64,000 nt of DNA from Trebonia sp963795335 (lineage in GTDB: Bacteria; Actinomycetota; Actinomycetes; Streptosporangiales; Streptosporangiaceae): NCBI GenBank assembly GCA_963795335.1, contig CAWCHI010000017.1:1-64000 (forward strand), read 5' to 3'. The notes under the pieces were generated by a model, which was not told the DNA's origin, searched no databases, and saw nothing but the letters and a program-made list of their open reading frames with translations. Every line of letters starts with the position of its first letter. Within the stretch, counting starts at the first letter, position 1. The translations under genes and the position numbers were made by a program. This document shows, in pieces, positions 53,851-61,341 of the stretch.

Positions 53851-53955
53851 ACGGGCCCACACCGAGCGGCCGTCAGGCAACACCCGCCCCCCGGCCCCCA
53901 GCGGACTCCCCCGTTGCCGAGACCAGCGCGGTCCGCGCACTCCAGACACAGATAT

Positions 53956-54010
53956 CGGAAACTTTTACGAGTTATAGCAACAATTGTTTCCAGTTCGCTA
54001 AAAGTTTCCG
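53956..54010. promoter_or_regulatory. Nested palindromic element upstream of the peroxiredoxin-like gene
   Basis: CGGAAACTTTTA (53956-53967) and TAAAAGTTTCCG (53999-54010) are perfect 12-base inverted repeats. Exactly in the middle lies AACAATTGTT (53979-53988), itself a perfect palindrome and part of the 16-base element shared with 26058-26073. The region is AT-rich in an otherwise very GC-rich setting and sits 70 bases before the gene start. It is most likely an operator for a multimeric regulator; RNA hairpin formation is an alternative. Confidence 0.65.
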
Positions 54011-54079
54011 ACGTAAGGGCGGTCTCGGCGAGCTGCCCCGGGTATCCCACGGGGGCGACGGGGCCGCTCCGGGACGAAA

Positions 54080-54688
54080 ATGACTGGCATGCGTCCTGAC
54101 ATACGACCCGGCGGAACGTTCCCTGACTACGCCCTCCCGGACCACACCGGCACGGTGCGCACGCTCAGCGAGCTTCAGGGCCGCGATCCGCTGATCCTCA
54201 CCCTGGCCCGCGGGCACTACTGCCCGAAGGAGCACCAGCAGCACCTGGAGCTGGCCGCCAACTACCCGAAGATCGCGGTGGCCTACACGCAGGTCGCCAC
54301 CATCACCACCGACGACCACCACACCCTGCAGGAGTTCCGCGCCTCACTCGGGGCCCAGTGGACCTTCCTGTCCGACCCGGGACGGACCGTCCAGCAGGAC
54401 CTCGGCATCGCCGAGTACACCGACCCCGCGCACAACCCGATGATCCCGTACACCCTGGTGCTCAAGCCGGGGCTGATCGTGCACAGCCTCTACAACGGCT
54501 ACTGGTTCTGGGGCCGCCCGTCCTTCGCCGAGCTATGGCAGGACCTGCGCGCGGCCACCCGCGAGATCCGCCCGGACTGGGACCTGAGCACCCCGGGACT
54601 GCGCGAGGCCTGGGACGCGGGCGACTACTCGCGCTTCCACGGCTGGGACCGCCATGCACCGTCCTCGGTACCGACCTCTTACACCTGA
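54080..54688 (+). CDS. Peroxiredoxin-like (AhpC/TSA, redoxin) protein
   Basis: ATG 54080 or ATG 54089 begins a protein of about 200 residues. MRPDIRPGGTFPDYALPDHTGTVRTLSELQGRDPLILTLARGHYCPKEHQQHLELAANYPKIAVAYTQVATIT shows the thioredoxin fold with one candidate peroxidatic Cys (about residue 48, in RGHYCPKEHQQ). TFLSDPGRTVQQDLGIAEYTDPAHNPMIPYTLVLKPGLIVHSLYNGYWFWGRPSFAELWQDLRAA follows. There is no second Cys, so if it is a peroxidase it is of the 1-Cys kind. The YCPKEHQQ site deviates from the usual PxxxTxxC arrangement. The palindrome upstream suggests inducible expression. Confidence 0.82.
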   Translation: MTGMRPDIRPGGTFPDYALPDHTGTVRTLSELQGRDPLILTLARGHYCPKEHQQHLELAANYPKIAVAYTQVATITTDDHHTLQEFRASLGAQWTFLSDPGRTVQQDLGIAEYTDPAHNPMIPYTLVLKPGLIVHSLYNGYWFWGRPSFAELWQDLRAATREIRPDWDLSTPGLREAWDAGDYSRFHGWDRHAPSSVPTSYT

Positions 54689-54773
54689 CCGCGGGCATAG
54701 CCAGCCAGCCCCGCCGGCATCCGGCCCGGTACCGCGCGCCCTGCCCCGTCCTCACCGTCACCTGACGGATGGC

Positions 54774-55493
54774 TCAGCGCCCCGCGATCTGGCCGCCGTC
54801 GACGTGCACGATCTCGCCGGTGACATACGGCGCTGACTCCAGGAACAAGATGGCGTCGACCACGTCGCTCACCTGGCCGACGCGGCCGAGTGGGACGTCG
54901 TCGCCGAGGCCGGCGTAGCTCTCCGGCGGGTGCAGCGGCGTCTGGATGATGCCGGGGGCGACGGCGTTGACCCGGATGCCGCGCGACGCGTACTCGATCG
55001 CCAGCGACCGGGTGGCCGCGGCCAGGCCGCCCTTGGTCAGGGCGGCCAGCACCGACGGGCTGGTGGAGTCGGCCCGGTCGGCCACGGTGGCGCTGATGTT
55101 GACCACGTGACCGCGCCCGCCCTTGGTCATCTGCCCGATGGCGAGCTGGGTGATCCAGAAGAAGCCCGCCAGGTTGACCCCGGTGACCAGGGCGTAATCC
55201 TCGGCCGTGTAGTCGGTGAACGGCTTGGAGAGGAACACGCCGGCGTTGTTGACAAGGGTGTCGACCTGCCCGAAGCGCTCTACCGCGGTACCGATGACCC
55301 GCTGCGCGGTGGCGGCGTCGGTGATGTCGCCCTCGACTCCCACGATGCCCGGGTCGGCCTGCGGCTTCATCGTGCGCGCGGTCGCCACTACCGCCCAGCC
55401 GCGCTGGCGGTACCCGTCAACCAGGCCCGCGCCGATGCCCTGGGAGCCGCCGGTGATGACGGCGACCCGGACGCCTTGTTCACTGCCGGTCAT
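54774..55493 (-). CDS. Short-chain dehydrogenase-family protein lacking the catalytic tyrosine
   Basis: An intact 239-residue protein, ATG 55493: VAVITGGSQGIGAGLVDGYRQRGWAVVATART, VDTLVNNAGVFLSKPFTDYTAEDYALVTGVNLAGFFWITQLAIGQM, GRGHVVNISATVADRADSTSPSVLAALTKGGLAAATRSLAIEYASRGIRVNAVAPGIIQTPLHPPESYAGL and APYVTGEIVHVDGGQIAGR. The cofactor loop, the NNAG motif and the catalytic Ser are present, but the YxxxK position reads AALTK. The Lys remains and the Tyr is replaced by Ala. This subgroup may use another residue or may act as a binding protein. Confidence 0.85.
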   Translation of the reverse strand: MTGSEQGVRVAVITGGSQGIGAGLVDGYRQRGWAVVATARTMKPQADPGIVGVEGDITDAATAQRVIGTAVERFGQVDTLVNNAGVFLSKPFTDYTAEDYALVTGVNLAGFFWITQLAIGQMTKGGRGHVVNISATVADRADSTSPSVLAALTKGGLAAATRSLAIEYASRGIRVNAVAPGIIQTPLHPPESYAGLGDDVPLGRVGQVSDVVDAILFLESAPYVTGEIVHVDGGQIAGR

Positions 55494-55641
55494 CGCGTGC
55501 CTCCTGTTGCTGCGGGACCGTGCCGCTTACACGTTCCGCGCAGTCCGCCGCCGCTCGCACCAGGGGAGTACCCTGGCCCTCGCCCGGCTAAGTCCGGCCC
55601 CGCTGGCACCGCGCAGTCCGGCGGGGCGGCAAGCTAAGAGG

Positions 55642-56796
55642 GTGACGGACGAGCGAGATGCCGGCAACGGCACCCGGCTGCGGATGGCCCGGCAGGCGCG
55701 CGGGTTCTCCCAGCAGCAGCTGGCGGAGATGGCCGGGGTGTCACGTCAGGCGGTCTCGGCCGTCGAGGCGGGCCTGAGTGATCCCTCCCTGCGGGTGGCG
55801 CTGGCGCTGACCAGCGCCCTCGGGATGACGATCGAGGAGATCTTCGGGCCGTCCCGGCCGGCCCGGCCGGTGATGGCGCGCCCGGTCGCGCCGCTGGGCG
55901 GGGACGGCGCCCGGGTCACCCTCGCCCCGGTAGGTGACGGCCTGGTCGCATTGCCGTTGTCGGGGGCCAACGTCAGCCGCGCCGGGTTCCTGCCCGCGGG
56001 CGGGGTCGCGGGCGGACTGGGAGCGCCGCGGGCGGATGCGGCCCCGGGCGGGGCCGAGCCGGTCCGCCCGGTCGGCCCGCCCCGCCCGACGCTGGTCGTG
56101 GCGGGCTGCGACCCGGCCCTGCCGCTGCTGGAATGGCCGCTGGGGCTGCTCGACCCACCCGCCGCGTTCAGCTGGTGGCCCTGTTCCAGCCGGAACGCGC
56201 TCCAACTGGCGGCCGACGGCCTGGTCCACGTGGCCGGGGCCCACCTGCGCGGTCCCGGCGGCGCATACAACACCTCGGCCGCCGAGCGCCTCCTGCCCGG
56301 CGGCGGCGAGGTGATCGGCTTCTGCTCCTGGAGCGAGGGGCTGGTGCTGCACCCTGGCCTGCGGCGGGCGGTGGCCGGCGTCGCGGACGTCGCCCGCCAG
56401 GGCCTGCGGCTGGTTAACCGGGAACCAGGCGCCGAGGCCCGCAACCTGCTCGACCGCGAGCTCACCCGGCTCGGCGTCGATCCGGACTCGGTGCCCGGGT
56501 ACCGCACCCAGGCCACCGGGCACCTGCAGGTGGCGGCGGCGGTGGCGGCTGGCCTGGCCGACGCCGGGATCGCCAGCGAGCCCGCCGCCCGGGCCTACGG
56601 GCTCGGCTTCGTCCCGCTCGCGGCCGAGCACTTCGACCTCGTTATCCCGGCGGCCCAGGCAGGGGCGCGCGAGGTACAGAGCCTGCTGCGCATCCTGTCT
56701 TCTCAGTGGCTGCTGGACCAGCTCGCCAGCCTGCCCGGCTATGATCCCGCCCGCTGCGGGCAGCACATCGCGACCCTCACTGCCCGCGGGACTTAG
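55642..56796 (+). CDS. XRE-type regulator with PBP-like (molybdate-binding-like) domain
   Basis: GTG 55642 starts a protein of 384 residues. The helix-turn-helix is GTRLRMARQARGFSQQQLAEMAGVSRQAVSAVEAGLSDPSLRVALALTSALGMTIEEIFG. The C-terminal part has TLVVAGCDPALPLLEWPLGL, FSWWPCSSRNALQLAADGLVHVAGAHLRGPGGAYNTSAAERLLPGG, GLRLVNREPGAEARNLLDRELTRLGVDPDSVPGYRTQATGHLQVAAAVAAGLADAGIASEPAARAYGLGFVPLAAEHFDLVIP. That is the PBP-like domain found in MoeA-like and molybdate-responsive proteins. It sits directly beside two molybdenum hydroxylase operons, so it probably senses molybdate or the cofactor and controls them. Confidence 0.85.
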   Translation: MTDERDAGNGTRLRMARQARGFSQQQLAEMAGVSRQAVSAVEAGLSDPSLRVALALTSALGMTIEEIFGPSRPARPVMARPVAPLGGDGARVTLAPVGDGLVALPLSGANVSRAGFLPAGGVAGGLGAPRADAAPGGAEPVRPVGPPRPTLVVAGCDPALPLLEWPLGLLDPPAAFSWWPCSSRNALQLAADGLVHVAGAHLRGPGGAYNTSAAERLLPGGGEVIGFCSWSEGLVLHPGLRRAVAGVADVARQGLRLVNREPGAEARNLLDRELTRLGVDPDSVPGYRTQATGHLQVAAAVAAGLADAGIASEPAARAYGLGFVPLAAEHFDLVIPAAQAGAREVQSLLRILSSQWLLDQLASLPGYDPARCGQHIATLTARGT

Positions 56797-56805
56797 CCCA
56801 GGTGG

Positions 56806-58911
56806 TCAGGGGAGCCCGGCCAGCACCTTGTCGAGGGTGACCGGGAGGTCGCGGACCCGCACGCCGGCCGCGTGGTACACGGCGTTGGCCACCGCCGCGG
56901 CGGTGCCGACGATGCCGATCTCGCCGATGCCCTTGCTGCCCATGGCGTTGACGTACGGGTCGTACTCATCCAGCCAGTACGCCTCGATGGAGCGCACGTC
57001 GGCGTTCGCGGTGATGTGGTAGCCCGGCCAGGTCGTGGTTGACGACCTGGCCCGGGCGCGGGTCCATCACGGCGCCTTCGTGCAGCGCCATCGACAGGCC
57101 CATGGTCATCCCCCCGATGAACTGGGAGCGGGCGGTGCGCGGGTTGATGATCCGGCCGGCCGCGAACACCCCGAGCAGCCGCGGCACCCGGATCTCGCCG
57201 GTGTCCGCGTTGACCTGGGCCTCGGCGAACTGCGCGCCAAAGGCGTAGCTGGCGTGATCGTCGTCCGACGCCGCGTCGCTGACGTCGCCCGTGGCCTCGT
57301 CGCCGGGGCGGGGACGGTCGCCGAACTTGTCCCGGAAGGCGCGGCTCGCCACCACGATGGCCGAGCCCCAGGTGTTGGTGCCCGAGGAACCGCCCGCCAC
57401 CGACGCGGCGGGGTAGCGGGTGTCGCCGATTCGCACGTCGACGTCGGAAACCGGGACGCCGAGCGCGTCCGCGGCGATCTGCGGCAGCACCGTCCAGGCT
57501 CCGGTGCCGAGGTCAGCCGCGCCGATCTCGGCGACGTAGCGGCCGCCGGAGAACCGGATGACGGCGGCCGACTGCGGCATCCGCATGGTCGGGTACACCG
57601 AGGCAGCGACACCGGTGCCGGTCAGCCAGGCGCCGTCGCGCCGCACGGCGGGCCGCTGGTCGCGGTCATGCCAGCCGAACCGCCGGGCGCCGTCGCGCAG
57701 GCACTCGACCAGGTGCCGGCTCGACCACGGCTTGCCGCTCTCCGGGTCGGTCGCGGGCTCGTTGCGGATCCGCAGCTCAATCGGGTCGAGGCCGAGCCGC
57801 TCGGCCAGCTCGTCGAGCGCGACCTCGGGGCCGAACATGCCCGGGGCCTCGCCCGGTGCCCGCATCCAGGAGGGGACCGGCACGTCCAGCGCGGCGAGCC
57901 GGTGCGTGGTCCGGCGGCTGGCCGCGGTGTACATCATCCGGCTGGCCACCGCGGTCTGCTCGGCGAACTCCTTGATCGCCGAGGTCTGCTCGAACACGTC
58001 GATGGCGAGCGCTGTGAGCCGTCCGTCGCGGTCGGCCGCCAGCTGCAGCCGCTGGATGGTGGGCGTGCGGTACGCCGGCCAGGAAGAACATCTGCTGGCG
58101 GGTCAGGGCCAGCTTGACCGGCCGTCCGGGCAGCGCCCGGGCCGCCATCGCCGCCAGCATCAGGTTGGCGTGCGGCGTGCCCTTCGACCCGAACCCGCCG
58201 CCCACGAACGGGCAGATCACCCGGACCCGCTCCTCGTCGAGCCCGAACACCGTGGCCACGGTCGACCGGGCCGGGTGCACCCCCTGGGTGGAGTCCCACA
58301 AGGTGAGCGGCACCTCGGCGCCGGCTCCCACAGGGCGGTGCTGGCGTGCGGCTCGAGCGGGTTGTTGTGGTTCATCGCCGTGGTGTAGGTCTGCTCGAGG
58401 GTCACCGGGGCCGCTGCCATCGCCGCAGCCACGTCGCCGTCGGCGGTGTCCGTCTCGAAGGACGGGTTGACCTGGTCCGGCTTGTAGAAGGCAGCGAAAC
58501 CGGCCCGCAGCTCGGTCTCGTGCGGCTGCTCGGCGTAGCTCACCTGGACCAGCTCGGCCGCCTGCCGGGCCGTCTCGGAGGTTTCGGCGACAACGAGCGC
58601 GACCGGCTGTCCGCGGAAGGCCACCTCGGCCGACTGCAGGACCGCCAGCTCGCGGTCGTCGATCCGATGCCAGCCGCTCGGCGTTCTCCGTCGTGAGCAC
58701 GGCCAGCACCCCGTCCAGTTGCTCCGGCGGCGGTGGTGTCGAAGCCGGTCACCCGGCCCGCGGGCGACGGCGGGCCTGAACGATGAAGGCGTACGCGGGC
58801 CGGTCGACCGGGGTCTCGTAGGCGTAGGTGGCGGTGCCGCGCACCTTGGGCGCCGCCGTCGCGGCGGGCGAGTCCCTCGCCCATGGCGCGGGGCTGGAGC
58901 AGGTCGGTCAC
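56806..58911 (-). CDS. Molybdenum hydroxylase large subunit (xanthine dehydrogenase/PaoC family), frame-broken
   Basis: GTG 58911 follows the FAD subunit closely. Fragments in several frames give KVRGTATYAYETPVDRPAYAFIVQA, AFRGQPVALVVAETSETARQAAELVQVSYAEQPHETEL, TTAMNHNNPLEPHASTALWE, NTVATVFGLDEERVRVICPFVGGGFGSKGTPHANLMLAAMAARALPGRPVKLALTRQQMF (molybdopterin contact GGGFGSK), EVALDELAERLGLDPIELRIRNEP, VAEIGAADLGTGAWTVLPQIAADALGVPVSDVDVRIGDTRYP and GSKGIGEIGIVGTAAAVANAVYHAAG, the last with the active-site Glu. Breaks lie near 57020, 58075, 58315, 58690 and 58740-58880. It is the catalytic subunit of an aldehyde or heterocycle oxidoreductase; the substrate is unknown. Confidence 0.82.
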
Positions 58912-58912
58912 G

Positions 58913-59939
58913 TCAGGCCTCCGGGGTGAGCGCGCGCAGGGTGGCCGTGATGGTGCGGACGGCCAGCGGGATCTTGAAGGCGTTGCCGTCGTCCAGGCCG
59001 GGCTGGGCCTGCGCCGCGGCCAGCTCGGCCTCGGCCGCGGCGCGGAAGCTGGCCTCGGTCGCGGGCTGGCCGCGCAATGCCTGCTCGGCCCGGGCCGCTC
59101 GCCACGGCTTGTGCGCCACGCCGCCGAGGGCGAGCCGCACATCGGCCACGCGGCCGCCGTCGACCCGCAGTACGGCAGCCACCGACACCAGGGCGAACGC
59201 GTAGGAGGCGCGGTCGCGCACCTTCCGGTAGGCCGACCGGGTACCAGGCGGGAGCGGCGGCAGCTCGATAGCGGTGAGCAGCTCCCCGTGCCGGAGCACG
59301 GTGTCGCGGGACGGGTCGCCGTCGGGCAGCCGGTGCAGGTCGGTGAAGGCGATCTCCCGCTCGCCGCCGGTCCCCAGCAGCCGCACCCGCGCGTCGAGCG
59401 CGGCCAGCGCGACCGCCATGTCCGACGGGTGGGTAGCGATGCAGGTGCCGGGGTCCGCGCTGTCCGGCGCGGCGGGCACCCCCAGCACCGCGTGGTCACG
59501 GGTGTAGCCGCCACCAGCGGCGGAGCAGCCGCTGCCCGGATCCCGCTTGTTGCACGGCGTGGTCACGTCCTGGAAGTAGGCGCAGCGGGTCCGCTGCAGC
59601 GGGTTGCCGCCGGCTGGTGGCCATGTTGCGCAGCTGCCCGCTGGCGCCCGACAGCAGGGCCTGGGCCAGCACCGGGTAGCGTTCGCGGACCTGCCGGTCG
59701 GCGGCCAGCTCGCTGTTGGTGACCGCCGCGCCGATGCACAGGCCACCGTCGGCCCCGTCGGTGATCGTTCCGTGAGGTCAGGGTGCGGACGTCGACCAGT
59801 GCCCGCGGGCGGGCGATGCCGAGCCGTAGGTGGTCGACCAGATTGGTGCCGCCGGCCAGGAACGCCGCCTCGGGATCGGCTGCGACCGCGCGCACGGCCT
59901 CGTCGGCCGCCGACGGCCGGATGAAGGTGAATGGCCTCA
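58913..59939 (-). CDS. Molybdenum hydroxylase FAD subunit with an extra 4Fe-4S-type motif (PaoB-like), frame-broken
   Basis: ATG 59939 starts MRPFTFIRPSAADEAVRAVAADPEAAFLAGGTNLVDHLRLGIARPRALVDV, the FAD-binding start. NPLQRTRCAYFQDVTTPCNKRDPGSGCSAAGGGYTRDHAVLGV contains the Cys cluster (RCAYFQD, PCNK, SGCSA) seen in PaoB/YagS-like subunits that hold an additional 4Fe-4S cluster. Then come CIATHPSDMAVALAALDARVRLLG, ITAIELPPLPPGTRSAYRKVRDRASYAFALVSVAAVL and VADVRLALGGVAHKPWRAARAEQAL. About 340 residues. Breaks occur near 59605 and 59768. It transfers electrons within the oxidoreductase complex. Confidence 0.84.
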
Positions 59940-60490
59940 TGACGCGCCCTCCGGCCGAGCGGACGGCCTGCACGATGTTCACGTAGGCGCCGCAACGGCA
60001 CAGGTTGCCGCTCATCCGCTCGGCGATCTCGGCCTCGGTCAGCTCGGGATCGGCCGCCACGTCGGCGGTGACGTGGCTGGGCCAGCCGCGCCCGCGCCTC
60101 TCGCAGCACCCCGACGGCGGAGCAGATCTGCCCGGGCGTGCAGTAGCCGCACTGGAGGGCGTCGTGATCGATGAACGCCTGCTGGACCGGGTGCAGGGTG
60201 CCGCCGGTGGCCAGGCCGTCGGCCGTGGTGACCTCGGCTCCGTCCTGGGCCACGGCCAGGGTCAGGCAGGACAGCACCCGCTCGCCGTCCAGCAGCACTG
60301 TGCAGGCGCCGCACTGGCCGTGGTCGCAGCCCTTCTTCGGGCTCGTGACGGCGAGCCGCTCGCGCAGCGCGTCGAGCAGGCTGGTCCTGGTGTCGACCGT
60401 CAGCTCTCTGGCCTGTCCGTCGACCCGCAGCGTGATGTCGGCCTGCACGGCCTCCGGGCCGGAGTGCGCCCGCGCGCGTCCTGTGTCCAT
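59936..60490 (-). CDS. Molybdenum hydroxylase 2Fe-2S subunit (PaoA-like), frame-broken
   Basis: ATG 60490 starts MDTGRARAHSGPEAVQADITLRVDGQARELTVDTRTSLLDALRERLAVTSPKKGCDHGQCGACTVLLDGERVLSCLTLAV, with the first cluster CDHGQCGAC plus C. GTLHPVQQAFIDHDALQCGYCTPGQICSAVGVLREA, then, after a break near 60095, ELTEAEIAERMSGNLCRCGAYVNIVQAV gives the second cluster (CGYC and CRC). This is the normal two-cluster small subunit of about 180 residues. No Tat signal is visible. Its end seems to overlap the FAD subunit start (ATGA) after one frame slip near 59945. Confidence 0.86.
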
Positions 60491-60856
60491 AGCCGTCCCT
60501 TCGCGATGAATGAGCAGCTCATCGAGCCGCTACAGTCACGGCGGTTACCCGGGCGGGCCGGAGGCAAACGGCGCGGAAGTGAGCCTGGCGAATGTCACAA
60601 CGGGAGATGGCAGGGAAAATCACCGTCCACCCCTTTTGTCAGTCAGTCCCGATCCCGGCAATAGACAATTGCGGTGCGCAAATCTTGCTTGCTATTCACA
60701 GTGTTACTACTCGGTTCGGCCTGCTCTAGCCGCTGACCAGGGCATTTGCGCGTCTCAATGCGAGCTGGATTCCCCTCGGTACTAGCGCGGCGCACGTGTC
60801 GGTCCTAGGTTTGCCCTTAAGAGCAGCGGCTCTTTAATGCGGCGGAGGAGAAACGC
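60491..60856. promoter_or_regulatory. Divergent promoter gap between two molybdenum hydroxylase operons
   Basis: The 366-base gap is more AT-rich than its surroundings and holds no convincing gene. GCGCAAAT (60676-60683) and ATTTGCGC (60744-60751) form a spaced inverted repeat that could be an operator for both directions. GGAGGAG at 60842-60849 is the ribosome site of the plus-strand small subunit. No clear -35/-10 pair was identified. Confidence 0.45.
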
Positions 60857-61341
60857 ATGGCAGAGATAACCGTCACTGTCGACGGGGTTAAGTATGCCGA
60901 CCCGGTCGAGCCTCGCCTGCTTCTCGTGCATTACCTGCGCGAGGTGGTAGGGAAAACGGGCACGCCGGTCGGGTGCGACACCTCCAACTGCGGCGCCTGC
61001 ACCGTGCTGATGAACGGCGAGTCGGTCAAGAGCTGCTCCGTCCTGGCCGTGCAGGCCGACGGGGCCGACATCACCACGATCGAGGGACTGGCGGGCGACG
61101 CGGCCCGCGCAGCGGCGAGCTGCACCCGCTGCAGCGCGCCTTCCACGAGGAGCACGCCCTGCAGTGCGGGTACTGCACCCCCGGGATGATCCTGGCCGCG
61201 GCCGACCTGCTCCGGGAGAACCCGCAGCCGACCGACGACGAGATCCGCGAGGGGCTCGAGGGCAACCTGTGCCGCTGCACCGGGTACGAGAACATCGTCC
61301 GCGCCGTCCGGCGCGCCGCCGGGGCGGGGGTGGCCCGGTGA
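60857..61341 (+). CDS. CO dehydrogenase/xanthine dehydrogenase-type 2Fe-2S subunit (CoxS-like), one frame break
   Basis: ATG 60857 has the ribosome site GGAGGAG. MAEITVTVDGVKYADPVEPRLLLVHYLREVVGKTGTPVGCDTSNCGACTVLMNGESVKSCSVLAVQADGADITTIEGLAG carries CDTSNCGAC plus C. After a break near 61110 comes LHPLQRAFHEEHALQCGYCTPGMILAAADLLRENPQPTDDEIREGLEGNLCRCTGYENIVRAVR, with CGYC and CRC. About 160 residues, as usual. The stop overlaps the GTG of the large subunit by four bases. Confidence 0.88.
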
